From: Cenococcum geophilum 1.58 | Taxonomy: Eukaryota > Ascomycota > Dothideomycetes > Gloniales > Gloniaceae | DNA: 64,000 nucleotides | Direction of reading: 5' to 3' | Assembly: GCA_001692895.1 (NCBI GenBank) | Contig: KV748183.1 | Span: 2,666,001-2,730,000, forward strand | Shown here: positions 34,930 through 46,099 of the stretch, piece by piece | How positions within the stretch are numbered: the stretch's first letter is position 1 | How the letters are laid out: every line of letters starts with the position of its first letter | The notes under the pieces: model-generated | Told to the model about the DNA's origin: nothing | Database searches by the model: none | The model's input: only the letters and a program-made list of their open reading frames with translations | Translations under genes and position numbers: made by a program

Positions 34930-36320
34930 CGTTTATTTAAGTTCTTAATAGTTATCTTTTTAAAGTACACTTTGGATTATTAAAGGGTGATTTCGTTAAT
35001 TATAATCCGGACGGAGTTTTTGCTACACATAGGGTATCTATTAGAGTTAGTCCCGTAAGATATTAGCTAGGCTTCTTATACTATAAGCGCCTCCGTTAAT
35101 ATGCTTGTAAAAGTAGCTAAACAACGTCTATATTAAGCTACTTAGTTATCCTTATCTAATAATTTCTTAAAAGCTTCCGCCGCAGTTATACTTCAGCCTC
35201 TATCCTAAGCCGCGAGGCAAATATCTATAAACATTTTGTTAGCCTAGTTGCCTAATTACTTTATAGCCTTTTATATATGCCCTAAGTGATATTTATACAA
35301 GTTTAATAATCAGCTAGTAGTGGTAGAAAGTTTAAAGTTAGAAAGATTAGCTGTAAAGTAAATCCGCTAGAGCCGCTCGCCGCTCTAGAGCTGGACTAGG
35401 TAGTAATAAATCTCACTATAGCTTAGACGGGCAAAAAGTAACTAGTTATGCCTGCCCTGGCATTTTATATAGCGTCTAGCTAAGGAGCCTACGAGATAAA
35501 ATAGTGTATATTCTATTCGACCCACTTACCTAAACTTAAGGCGGCGTAGCTATTATGCGGATATTGTCTAGATACTAAATAAAGATTAGATAGTGCTAGT
35601 CTTTCTATAAACTAATTAGGGCAGTGTAATTTTATAAGGATGTTGTTAGGGGAGGACCGGGGACTAGATTGGGTGGTGCGAGCTTTTAGTAGATATGAGT
35701 TAATAAGAGAATAAGGGGACTGGATAGGATCGTTACTCTATAGTACTGTTCTTAATTACTAAGCTTATCTTAGCCGCTACTGGCGTAACTGCTGAGATGG
35801 TCCACTATATCCGGCGGGATAAATTAGGCCCTACATGGACCTGGAAATTTTAGGATTATTTTACCATAGATTAAGTAAACTCGTCTTAGATAAGGGAGGA
35901 TTTTATAGATTTCTCCTTTATTAATACTGCTTGCCTTATTTAAATTGCAGCTAATATAGATTATGCTTAGAGCCTTCCTAGACCTATTATCGAGCCTAAG
36001 GGGTGCTACTGTTAGATATATCTCTGCACTCTATAGGATAACTAGTTTAGAACCGAGTTATAGCTAGAGAACTTTTATCTATAGACTAAACCTAAATTAA
36101 AAATAGTTAAATAAAAGCTTAATAAGAAAGATAAAGTCGTTAAATAAATAAAAGCTACTATAAAGAGATTAGAACAAGGAATGGAGCAAATTGCTAAAGC
36201 ATAATAGTATAAGAAAGAGGGTGGCCAATGCTAGAATTAAGTAAAAGCAGACGGTTAAACTTTCTTCTCTTTAACCAGTGTATAAACTAACCTTATATTA
36301 GAATGTGTCTATATAGGCAG
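34930..36320 (+). pseudogene. Unidentified degraded coding region
   Basis: Plus-strand pieces are coherent: WTWKFxDYFTI near 35840, PRPIIEPKGCYC near 35980, and a Lys-rich helix (KLNKKDKVVK, then IKATIKRLEQGMEQIAKA) at 36115-36200, followed by TNLILECVYIGRREG. Function not recognised. The helix suggests a coiled-coil linker. Confidence 0.3.
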
Positions 36321-36329
36321 AAGAGAGGG

Positions 36330-37960
36330 ATACTAGAATACGCTTACTTAATAGTATAATTGCCCTGAGTTTAAGAAGTCTTCTCCTTTACTAATGTGCC
36401 GAGTTTAGTCGTAGATTGGAATACGGCGCGTTTATAAACGCTAAGATTATATTTAACTAAATGGATTTAGAGAGATTATATTAGAGAATTTTAATAATAA
36501 TAATAATTAGAACCTTCTATTATATAAGCAAAAGGGCTAAAGTAAAATAGTTTAACTACAAATTAGGGAGAATCCTCCTCTTTATAAATTTTAACCTTCT
36601 ATACCGGATGCCTTCTATAAGCTATTTTATAGAGACTATTTTGCACTAGGTCTAAGATTGGAAGTAAAGACTTTGGCTAAGAAGTCGTTTTAAGTCCTAT
36701 GGCTCAATCTTAGCGTTGTTATAATAATGTAGAAATAAACGTACCATTTATTGCCATACGCAACTCACTGCGAAGTTGTGACTTATATTTGAAATAATAT
36801 ATACAGTAGGGGTCTAAATCTAGAGATTTTTTAAGGTATAACTATAATTTTCTTAATAAGCCTATTAAAAGACTTAGAAGTGCCAAGGTAAAGTAGATAT
36901 ATGGTTTTAGCTTAAGGGCCTATAAAGCGTAGCGAAACTTTGCTTGTATATACATAGGCGCCTTAGGAGATTTAGCGTTGAAGCAGCTATCTATAAAGTA
37001 TCTTTCCATATAGTTACACGCGATATTTGGCGTAGTTAGATAACAAATAGTAGTTTAGGGTTTATAATTGTGAATCCTACAATAATAAGTCTCTCCTAGA
37101 GTGTAAAGACGGCTTAGGGTCGTGATATGATATATAATTATATTAAGATCGAAGTTTGACCTTAGTATCTGCAGTATTATAAGCCCTATAATGAATTATA
37201 AATATATAAAGACTAATACCTTAGAGTACTAACACGCTGTTATATCGTTATTGTTAGAGTTAGACAACTTATCTCGGGAGGTCTCCTTTAGGAGGCTGTT
37301 AGAATTAATATTGCCTTATATGATATTGGTTTCCCAATGACGTCGTCTTTAGTTATAGGCGCAATCTGCGAAATTATCTATTATTACTAAAATATCGGTT
37401 TCTTTTATAAAACTCTTAAAACTATTATATTCCTCGCTGTATAGACTTTTATATTAGCTCCACAGCTTAATATTAACTTCTTCTTAAGTATAGTGGTCTC
37501 TCTTCTTATAGCGTGATTCCTAGCATCGAAATTCTTTTTCACGCTCTTGATATACCTCGTGCCTCCGTAAACCCTAAATATATCCCATAATTTTTAGGCT
37601 AAGATCTATTAGTAGCTGAGAGAGGCTTGAATTATCTAAAGCTTTAAGTTTTGGCTTTATTTCTTTATGCACCTGGAGATGGGCTAGAAAATGTAGTAGG
37701 CTAATTGGAATAATCCAGGCTAGATTGAAAGGAGGATCGCTAGGAGAGGGAGGGTTAACTAATTGCGCAGTTTGGCTTTAAGTGGATGACATTGTAAGAA
37801 ATAGATAATGGTCGATTACTCCGTAATTTATAACTTCATCTTATGGCTAGTTAAAGGCGAAACCATGCCGGTATTTGTATAAGTTGCAGTATTACGTGAT
37901 AAATAATTATTATTATAATTATCGCTTAGTGCGAATATTTAGATTATTATTACTAAAATT
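36330..37960 (+). pseudogene. Unidentified gene with hydrophobic C-terminal half
   Basis: A plus frame can be followed from about 36340 to 37600 with stops mostly at likely Gln or Trp codons (RLEYGAFINAKIIFN, then YKLGRILLFINFNLLYRMPS, SVAKLCLYIHRRLRRFSVEA, INIALYDIGFPMTSSLVIGA). The segment at 37340-37560 has three membrane-like stretches loosely recalling RTA1-type transporters. That similarity is weak and the rest does not fit. Best left as unknown. Confidence 0.35.
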
Positions 37961-38168
37961 AATTCTTAAGCCACAACTAATATAATTCTAAATAAGTTAA
38001 ATAGTTATAAACTACCTGAACAATATACGGACAATTTTCTATATAGCTGCAATAAGTAAAATAGCAGTACTCTAGTGTAATGCCCTATGTTTTGTTGCTT
38101 TACTAGTAACGGAGGGTATTACTAGGGAATTTTAACTCCGTGGAATAATTGTAGTAGAAATCGGAGAT

Positions 38169-38531
38169 ATGCTTATAGAGAGAAAGGCGGAAGATATACT
38201 AGATATAGAGCCTAAACTAGTGGGGTTAGTAGACTGTAGAGTAGTGGATAATAATAGAGTATTGGATACTATAGAACTAGACGCTAAGATAAATATACCT
38301 GCTGAGGATGATATTAAGTTAACTATATTTGGTAATGCTGCGGTAGATAACGCGGCTATAGAAGACGGTAAGGCGGTAAATATAGCTGAAGTAGATCCTA
38401 AGCTAGATATGCTTGCTGGTAATCCTAATAATATAGTGCTTAATAAAGATAGAGATGCTATAATCAATGAGGCTGTTGGCGTTGTGGAAATTGAACTTAG
38501 TAGTATAGATGTAGGCATTACTGTATTTTAA
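38169..38531 (+). CDS. Open 120-codon frame, unknown, possibly a surviving exon
   Basis: An open frame starts at ATG 38169 and reads MLIERKAEDILDIEPKLVGL, with recurring PKLxxL-like phrases (IEPKLVGL, VDPKLDML). It is acidic and hydrophilic with no Cys cluster or membrane segment. Codons follow an RNY pattern on the plus strand. An overlapping minus-strand Ser/Thr/Leu-rich frame (38132-38518) is its shadow. A related coding segment follows at about 38800-39290. Its openness in a RIP-damaged region may reflect few CAA, CAG or TGG codons rather than selection. Confidence 0.4.
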   Translation: MLIERKAEDILDIEPKLVGLVDCRVVDNNRVLDTIELDAKINIPAEDDIKLTIFGNAAVDNAAIEDGKAVNIAEVDPKLDMLAGNPNNIVLNKDRDAIINEAVGVVEIELSSIDVGITVF

Positions 38532-38799
38532 ATAAACTACTCTATTTGGTTTCCGGGATTTAATGCAAACGCTATCCTAGTAGAGTAGTGGGATATAGGT
38601 ATATATTGCTTATAATAAAACTACTAGGGATTTATATTTTGGACAAGGAAAAAGAGGGTATTATTAGTATAATTTAATGGATTAAAGTGAATAAAATCTG
38701 TATTAAATGAATTTATAGCTATATAAGGCTACTCAAATGTTAATTATATTAAGGTGTGATTTAATATAAGAAATTAGAACTCTAGAACATCTCTAACGT

Positions 38800-39290
38800 T
38801 TATAGAAAGATTATTCGGCAAGAATAGCAAGTTGCCACGCGCTCCAATTTAAACTAAATATGTAGCCGAAGGCTGGCTTATAGAGGACATTTGCGAGAGG
38901 AATCTAGTTAAAGCTGTGACGATAAGTAACGGGCTACTTGCTAGCGTAATTAGCGCATTAGGAACGCTTAGTCCTGTTACCTACATTCTAGATATTATCT
39001 AAGCTTTTGAAGTAGCCGTTTAAGAGGTCACGACCATTTAGGAGGTGGTTTCTGATGTAATAGCTTGCGCATTTGTGAGTATCGAGATGCTCTATATAGC
39101 GGGGAAAGTAGCTAGCGGCGTTAGCGTTCCAAATAGAGCTGCTGTAATTAATGTTGGGCTAATCTAAGAGAGCGCCAGCTAATTGCTCTGCGGATTAGAT
39201 TAGATAGCTTTAACTGGCTTAAATTTTAACTTAATATTAATTGAATTCTCTGCATCTCCATTAACTTAGAATTTAAGGTTAATATTATAA
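38800..39290 (+). pseudogene. Degraded coding segment, possibly same gene as 38169-38531
   Basis: The plus frame reads LFGKNSKLPRAPI, then YVAEGWLIEDICERNLVKAV, GLLASVISALGTLSPV, EVVSDVIACAFVSIEML and SGVSVPNRAAVINVGLI. Stops are at likely Gln codons and RNY codon bias is present. Family unknown. Confidence 0.4.
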
Positions 39291-39637
39291 CTTGCTAGCG
39301 AGAGCAGTAATAGAAAGAGAACTAGTTTTATATTTAATTAATAACCCAAAGTACAGACCCAGAGTAAGAGTAATATTTACATTTATATTAAATATATACT
39401 TATTTTAAGTTATATAAGTTCCATTTTAAGTTATATTCCAAGTTAATATATATGCCTTATTAGTTACCTTTCTAATTTAGCTGCTCCCTAAACTGTTCTA
39501 TTTTGAATTATATACTAAATAAGTTTAAAAATAGAAATATATTCTTAGAATATGCTAATAAAAATAAAAGCCCTTTCTTCCATCTATAATATCTACTTAA
39601 CTTACGCATTTCTTTCACTTTAAGTTTACTACCTTCA
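39291..39637. other. AT-rich spacer
   Basis: No gene recognised. Confidence 0.4.
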
Positions 39638-40230
39638 ATGGCTTATCCAAAAACTCCTTATCCCCTAAGAAATCTAAAATTCCTACCTCTTTAGTTTGTC
39701 TTAGAAGAGAATAAGCTCTCTTAAAGACATTCTTAACCTTATATTCACTCCAAAGCAGCCGCCAGCTCGGATCTAAATAGTTCTTAAAGCAAAGACGACT
39801 TCCTTAACGAGATTGTTAAAGATTACTATAATCCAAGTAGCGATAGCAGCTTAGGTAGGATTTTAATATCTAGTAGTTTAATAGCTAATAGAAGGAAGAT
39901 TGCTTAATATTAGGTATAATACCTATTATCTACTAACCCGCTAATAAATATATAGCATATTACTAAGAAGGTGTTGTATTATATTCGCCTTAGCTTTAGG
40001 ATAAGCAAAAGTGGGAAATAGAGGATATTATTAAGGAAAGACTTACTCCATAAGGCAAAGACTATAAAGTTGTATAGAAGGAATCCTGGGTTCCCAAGTC
40101 AGGATTAAGAAATGTAAAGCGTTTACTATATATATTTAAAATGCGGAAGGAACAATTATAGCTGCTTTTAGATAAACCAAAGTCTATATATAGTAGAAGG
40201 GATTCGCTTTAAGGTAGAACTATAAAATAT
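39638..40230 (+). pseudogene. Chromodomain-containing protein fragment
   Basis: An ATG at 39638 opens MAYPKTPYPLRNLKFLPL, and a Ser/Asp-rich linker follows (KDDFLNEIVKDYYNPSSDSS). In another frame at about 39980-40110 the sequence reads KWEIEDIIKERLTPxGKDYK, then VVxKESWVPKSGL, matching the chromodomain pattern (W/Y-E-V-E-x-I ... Y-x-V-x-W ... W-x-P). A frameshift or intron separates the parts. It may derive from a retrotransposon integrase tail or from a host chromo-protein. Confidence 0.5.
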
Positions 40231-40460
40231 TAAATAATTAGTTAGTAATATAGATAGGTTAGACTAGTCCTAGAGTTAAGCTAAATTGATATTATACTTT
40301 TAAGGATTTTGTAAGAACGTAGAGCTCTCTACCGCGGACTAGAACTGTAATCTATATATAAGATATAACGTGAAGCAGTATTCGCAATGATAATTTCATT
40401 TATTGCTTCTTAACGATATATTCATTTATAAGAAGTAATAATAATTGGATAATCTAAAAG

Positions 40461-40697
40461 TGTTAAACGTAGAATAAGGATAAGGACTCTGTCTATTAAA
40501 GAGGGCTCTAAAAGCTCTCTATATATATTAGATAGGTGATAAATAAAATGACGACAACGTCATTTAGTAGGTTATAGTTAATGGAAATAGGTAATGAGAC
40601 GTTTAATAAGATATGAGATGAGATATAGTTCGTATAGACGATCTAGGTCGTTAGATAGTAGTTTGATAGTAATAAGGAAGTCCGATTTAGGTTGATA
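40461..40697 (+). repeat. Solo LTR, copia-like family, copy 3 (237 bp)
   Basis: Starts TGTTAAACGTAG and ends TTAGGTTGATA. The flanks AAAAG (40456-40460) and GAAAG (40698-40702) form a 5-bp TSD with one transition. Shares gaggctctaaaagctctc-type and gaaataggtaat blocks with the copies at 18883 and 19436. Confidence 0.75.
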
Positions 40698-41416
40698 GAA
40701 AGTCCTTATAAATATATAGAAAGACTTAAAGCTCTTATAATGTAGTGAGATGTAAATATAGGACTAGTTTTACGTCATATGTTCTTATATATACGCAAGA
40801 GTCAAATGCTTCCGAATATTTTTTGGAGCGCGAAGGACAATTACCTAGTAACGTATAAGGCTTAGACTAGCGAATATTGAGCGATTGGAGTGCTTGAAGT
40901 CATGGGTAAGGGGAGGAGTTATAAGAGGTTGGAGGAAAGAGCTACTGGTAAATATTAAGGGGGTAGAGGCCTCTGTGGAGACTTTAACTGCTATAATTTA
41001 GTATAACACCATGCCAAGACTAGTGATTTACAATATCGCAATTATTTATTTATATTACGATAAATTAGCTCTCTTATAAATACGATGCGATAAGTGGTTA
41101 ATTTATTTATTTATTCATTACTGCGAACACTAACGTAAAGAAGAACTTAATAGGCCTCGTGCAGGCCGTGCGTAAAGGGCTTTGTGCAGATAGCTCGTAT
41201 AAGAAAGAGGGGTAGGAGATAGCTCTAAAAGGCGTATAGGCGGCGACTTAATACCCAGTTACTTTAAAGCAGATTAAAAGTAAGCACAACACTTATAAGA
41301 AAGATTAGAAGGTATAGAAGGAGCTCTACAGCCAATCTGGCTAGGGGTAGGACGACGAGAAAGGTATACCAGTTGCCGCTAAAGATGTTATAGATACGTA
41401 CTTTAAAGCCAATATA

Positions 41417-41424
41417 GACGCTAC
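41417..41424. repeat. Left 8-bp TSD of the hAT insertion
   Basis: GACGCTAC here pairs with GACGCTGC at 42511-42518, with one RIP-type transition. The insertion falls within the SANT gene. Confidence 0.75.
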
Positions 41425-41447
41425 TAGTGGTCTTAGTAATGAATGCA

Positions 41448-41615
41448 TGCATATTTTAGCCAAATATTTATTTAATTTATAAACGCGCCAAAAAATTCAT
41501 AATTTAAATGTATATAATAAATATAGCCTAGGTAAGCTCTATTTATTATATGTATTTAAATTATAAATTTTTTGGCGCGCTTATAAATTAAATAAATATT
41601 TGGCTAAAATATGCA
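41448..41615. repeat. 168-bp near-perfect palindrome (hairpin)
   Basis: Two arms of about 76 bases (left arm starts tgcatattttagccaaatat, right arm is its complement) are separated by a short centre (gcctaggtaagc). Only a few mismatches are present. The arms contain an unbroken AT-rich run with acgcgccaaaaaatt. Confidence 0.9.
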
Positions 41616-41669
41616 TATATTTATTACTAAAACCAGTAATAAAAGCTTTAAAAAATCTATATATATATA

Positions 41670-42390
41670 CAGTCCCTTATCAAAAGTGTCCGTGCTAAGG
41701 TTACGCCAAAAATGACACTTTTTACCAAAATGCTATATAAAAGTCACATAATTAATTCTAGAGCTTAAAAAAATATCTAAAGCTACTTATAAATATATAA
41801 TCTAGTAATCGCGATACTTTTTTAGTATTTAAAATCTATAGTCCTTTAGTAAAAGTATCTAGGTTTTACCAACTTCCTACTAAAACTTACTATATTTAGC
41901 ATATATTTTCTATTACTAAATATTAAAAATATTTCTTAAAAATTTAATACCTTATAGGGATTTGCTTTTATTAAAACTCTCTCTANTTAAATTTTTATTT
42001 AAAAAGNATAAAAAATTGTTATAAGGTTATAAACTTAAAAAAGAGTAGAAAAATCCAATTTCCTATATAAATTTGAAAAAATAAGGGTACAAAGGGTTAT
42101 AATAAACTTTCACACTTTTAAACTAAAAATTTAAATAAAAAAAAGTTATATAAGATATTAAATTTTTAAAAAATAATTTTAATATTTATTAGTAGAAAAT
42201 ATATATTATAGATTTTAGATTTTAGTAAAGAATTAATAGGATTTCTAAAGGAGTTATAGATTTTATATATAATATAAGCTTAAAATATTTTTTATAGCTT
42301 TAGAATTAATTATGTGGTTATTATATAGTAATTTAGCAAGGTGGGTTGTCTAAAAAATGCGCTTGCACGGAGACTTTTAACAAGGGACTG
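41670..42390. mobile_element. Tc1/mariner-type MITE (721 bp) with TA duplication
   Basis: Ends CAGTCCCTTATCAAAAGT and (reverse complement) CAGTCCCTTGTTAAAAGT, flanked by TA on both sides (41668-41669 and 42391-42392). Inverted similarity continues inward (tccgtgc; further in, cacataattaattcta on both arms), so it is a foldback-like MITE. It contains undetermined bases at 41986 and 42007. No open frame. Confidence 0.8.
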
Positions 42391-43529
42391 TATATTTATA
42401 AGCTTATAAATAATTCAATTCTTAAGGGAAAAAAAATTCAATGTATATCATTCGTTATAAATGAATATATTTATAAAAATAAATAAATAAAAATATTTTT
42501 AAGACTACTAGACGCTGCCAAGTTCTAAAGCGCTCCTTTACCGTTTTTAGAAGAGCTAGAGGAGCTATTTAAAGGTATAGTTATAACGGGTAGTCACGTC
42601 ATTATGGTTAACAAAGCCCTTAAGCGAATATATAATAAGACGCCGATTGACCCTAAGTTACTAAGGGAGGAAAGTGTTGTTACCGTACCGGAGGGCAGGA
42701 GTAAGGAAGAAGATGTATTTAATGAGGATAGTACTAAAGACGAACCTCTATCTTCTATAGAGCAACGTTAGTTAGAGTCCTTAGCTAGTGATAATTTATT
42801 AGGTAAGCACTCTACTATACCTTTTAGTTGGCAATTATTGTCCTTAGTAAGTCCAAGCCCTTATCGCACGCCTTTAACTACACCTGCTTAAGCTACGTTA
42901 CTAGCTATAAGAAAACGCGCTATTTAATAAGCTGCCCGGCTAAATAAGCAAGCTTTAAAACGTTAATAAGCTGGAAGGAAAGGAGTAGCAGAAAAGCTAG
43001 AAGAGACTATAGCGATTATATTATAAGAGATAAGAGCTATAAGAGAGCTACTTGGCCAAAAGCCGCCTCTAAAAAAAGCTTTAGAAGAGTTTATAAGGGA
43101 GTTTAAAGAAATAGAACTTGATAACTAGGTGCTTATTCTATAAGCCTTTAAGACGGAATTAACGGCAAGATCGTTTCTAGTTATATTAAAGGCGATTTAA
43201 GTAAAGCTAGTTAATAAGGTTTTAGTAAGAATAAAGAAGAATAAAGACATTAAGGTTAATATTGCTGGTGGTGGAGGTAGTAGTAGAGGTAATAGAAATA
43301 AGCTACTGCTTTTATTTTGCTCTACTAATTTCCTAATATCTATTTAAGTATATATTTTCTATATATTCTATATATAAATTGAATTAAATCTTAGGACTGT
43401 AATAAAGTCCTTAGGTAAAGTAAAAGTAACTACTATCTAATACGTGCAAAAAGAAGTCTCTTAACTTAATTGCTCTCCTCTAGCCTAGTACGGTACTCTA
43501 TTATAAATATCTACATACTTTTCTATAGG

Positions 43530-44680
43530 AAACCCCTCTAAAATAATGTAGCTTATTATTATAGGGCCCTCCCTATTACTTAATAGTAGCTATTCTATAT
43601 AAGCTCTACAATTTCGTCTTATCTTTAATTTATACCTATATCACTCTCTTTCTTTACCATCCGCGCGTTCTCCTTATTAATTGCCTTATCTTCTATAATA
43701 CCGTAGTTATTTAAATTGTCTAGATTATGCATATTTAAGAAGTTATATATTGCCGTTAGTGCATATACTAGAAGAACCTGCGTTAATAGAGGGAAGTTAA
43801 CTCTTGCTAACTTAAAATATTAAAACCGCTTCTTAAATAACCTAAAGGCATGCTTAATAATATTCCTTAATACTAAATAACGTAAATTATAGAGCTCCTT
43901 CGTATTCTACGGCTTTATATTTGCCTAGCTCTGCTTATAAAGATAATATTAAACGCCGTAGTATGGAGTAAGCGTTATAGGCGTATTTAAGTACCTAGTG
44001 TTAGTAATATAATATCTTCCTAGTAGAGCTTTAAAGCCTTTCCTCTTCGCCAAATCTATTACCCTATAGTTATGGGCAGTGCCTTCCTATCTAGTGAGGA
44101 TATATACGAAGTTTATCTTAAAATTAACACTAGTAGATGCGTGCCGTTAAGCGTTTTAATATAACTAGCAAAGAATGGATAGCGTTTTAGATTATCTGCG
44201 ACCTTATCTAGTATGTAGTTTAAAGGTAGCTTAACGACTTCCTTATGTAGTTAAATAAGACCACAGAGGACCTTATACACGGCTCTATATATAAAATTAG
44301 CGCTGCTAAAGGATTTTATTAAAAGTACGTATTCCCTACTCCTTAATCGTTAATAACAAGTGTTGCGTCTCCTTATAAACTAGCCTATATAACTAATTTT
44401 AACCGAATATTAATATAAATATAAGCAGCTTCTCTGCCGCCGATAAAAGCCTTATATCGCGTACGCCGCCATTAATTTAAAGCTACTTAAGTAGCTTTCT
44501 AAACACCTCTAACCTTATCCGCGTTACGTTATAGAGCCTCCACTTATGCCTATAGAGTAACTACGTCGTCTACACCGTCCCGCGCTATATATTAGTGTAT
44601 TAAGTATAAACGCCGCCGGGTTATTAGATAAGAATTACAAAGGAAAGAATTAGGAGAAGGACATCGTATAGAGCCTGTAG
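43530..44680 (-). pseudogene. PIF/Harbinger transposase pseudogene
   Basis: On the minus strand: a helix-rich N-terminus (about 44680-44300), LPLNYILDKVADNLKRYPFF, then TLNGTHLLV (family LDGTH, first catalytic Asp lost to Asn), TAHNYRVIDLAKRKGF, then GRYYITNTRYLNTPITLTPY (family DAGY, second Asp lost), and KELYNLRYLVLRNIIKHAFR followed by LFKKRF. The end reads LLVYALTAIYNFLNMHNLD. These are the DDE landmarks of PIF/Harbinger nucleases. It faces the SANT gene tail to tail, about 180 bases apart, making the classical two-gene element. Terminal inverted repeats were not identified. Confidence 0.85.
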
Positions 44681-44689
44681 CTGCTGTAG

Positions 44690-45436
44690 CAATATCGTCG
44701 GTGGAAGGGGTGGTAGGGGTATACTAAGTAGGGTAAACGGTTGGGCGTACGAGCAGAGCTCTAGATTTAATCGGAACCTAGAGCTCCTTATTAATCTAAC
44801 GCTAAGAGCTTTAGTTTAACTACTATATACGGTATAGCGTACGAATTTGACGCGCTTGCTGATCTAGAGGAGCTTTAGATAAAAAAGTTGTTAAATATAC
44901 CAAATACTCGCCTCCAGATTAGATTGGAGCTCTAGATTAATTCTAATCTAAAGGCTCCAGATTGTTTCTAAACCCCTAACTAAACACTTCCTTAATAGGT
45001 CTGCTAATTAGGGACCGTTTTAACACCTTTATAAGCATAACGCTATATATTAGACGCTAAATGCGGCTTAGTTCGGGAGTTTTATAGGGGGGGTCCTACC
45101 TATGACTTAGTTACCGACTCGGTTACCAACCTAGTCTACTCTTTCATGTATAAATAGTCCCTTTCCTTTATAGATTAATTTATAGCTATTGGGTTAACTA
45201 TACCCTAGGAGCATATAAAGGAGGAAGTACTACGCAATAAAAGCTCGGCTTAATGAAGCTATTTACGTTAAAGGTATGGCTCGCGGCGGTGGTAGGGAAT
45301 GCGTAAAGGAGGTGTGATGTGCTCGTATTCTTTCAAGTAAGCGTACGACGTAAATATCCGTATGCCATGCCGTAGTAGAGAACTAGTTAGTGCACTACGC
45401 TAACAACCAAGCAGCAAGGATGCGGTAGTGCTTTGC
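44690..45436. other. Spacer with short inverted repeats
   Basis: At 44918-44968 an imperfect palindrome (ctccagattagattggagc with complementary ctaatctaaaggctccag) is seen, next to a similar gagctctagattt motif at 44756. It may contain the outer end of the Harbinger element. No gene recognised. Confidence 0.35.
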
Positions 45437-45702
45437 TGTTGGACGGACTAGTTACTTATAAGAACTCTGTTAATTAAAGCTGGCTCTAGAAGCTCTCTAT
45501 ATATATAAGGTTGGGGTAAAGGACTAACAACGACACTGACGACGATTTAGAACTATTACTTAATCGCCACTAGGTCGACATTGCCACTTAGTTAGTGATA
45601 GGTAATAAATAAGTAATAGAAAATAGATAGTAAGATATACAATGGTAAGAAACAGGGTGTGAGTTATAAGGTGGTACTTGGCAGTGACCTTAATGTTTAA
45701 CA
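45437..45702 (+). repeat. Solo LTR, copia-like family, copy 4 (266 bp)
   Basis: Starts TGTTGGACGGACTAG and ends AATGTTTAACA. The flanks TTTGC (45432-45436) and TTTAC (45703-45707) form a 5-bp TSD with one RIP-type difference. It is the same length as the copy at 19436 and nearly identical along its whole length. Confidence 0.9.
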
Positions 45703-45782
45703 TTTACCGCTATAACGCCACGCCTATAACTGTTGGTTCCAACGCCAACTATAATAGCTATATCCTTTCCTTTCTTTATTCT

Positions 45783-46031
45783 TTAACCTAAGAAGGTAAA
45801 CTCGCTAATTAAGATGGTGGAATATTTATACATACATATAAAGGCGTTATTTTTGCTATTAGATAGCGCTGAGTGATATGGCGGCGATTTAGCCCCCTTA
45901 TTATTGTTGTAAAAACTACCTACGTTAAAACCAAGAATTATTATTAACGCTATAGCTATTAAGGCAAGAAAGCAGGTTTCCTCTATAGCGACCGTTTTAA
46001 TCCATACCGCTTCTATACTTTCGGCTTGCAC
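45783..46031 (-). CDS. Small open frame with one membrane segment (hypothetical)
   Basis: An 82-codon open frame on the minus strand begins MQAESIEAVWIKTVAIEETC, followed by a hydrophobic stretch LALIAIALIIILGF. No family recognised. It could be a remnant exon or chance. Confidence 0.25.
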   Translation of the reverse strand: MQAESIEAVWIKTVAIEETCFLALIAIALIIILGFNVGSFYNNNKGAKSPPYHSALSNSKNNAFICMYKYSTILISEFTFLG

Positions 46032-46099
46032 TACCCTACTTATTATCCCCTACCACCGCTATAAAACCTAATGTAATATTTATAAAATTTAAGGTTAGT

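Larger units (their letters stand above)
41425..42510. mobile_element. Non-autonomous hAT-type element (1,086 bp, nested) in the SANT gene
   Basis: Ends TAGTGGTCTTA and (reverse complement) TAGTAGTCTTA. An 8-bp TSD flanks it. Its interior is AT-rich, non-coding, and still rich in CpA, so it postdates much of the RIP in the host gene. Without the nested 721-bp MITE it would be about 365 bp. It holds a 168-bp hairpin next to its left end. Confidence 0.7.
41080..43347 (+). pseudogene. SANT/Myb-like DNA-binding protein of a PIF/Harbinger element, split by a transposon
   Basis: The exon-like 5' part (about 41127-41424) reads FITANTNVKKNLIGLVQAVR and ends DDEKGIPVAAKDVIDTYFKA, the Myb/SANT-like domain with Trp codons turned into TAG. 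The 3' part (42511-43347) continues in frame immediately after the insert (AAKFxSAPLPFLEELEELF). A Ser/acid linker, a basic region (AIRKRAI, then ARLNKQALKR), a helix (KLEETIAIILxEIRAIRELL) and the conserved end FKTELTARSFLVILK follow. Such proteins accompany Harbinger transposases and deliver them to DNA. The transposase gene lies convergently downstream. Confidence 0.8.

Noticed and set aside
37340-37560. RTA1-type transporter assignment
   Set aside because: Only a loose resemblance over three hydrophobic stretches, and the upstream part of the same frame does not fit.
38132-38518. Minus-strand Ser/Thr/Leu-rich frame of 128 codons
   Set aside because: Codon-position pattern favours the overlapping plus-strand frame; the minus reading is low-complexity shadow.
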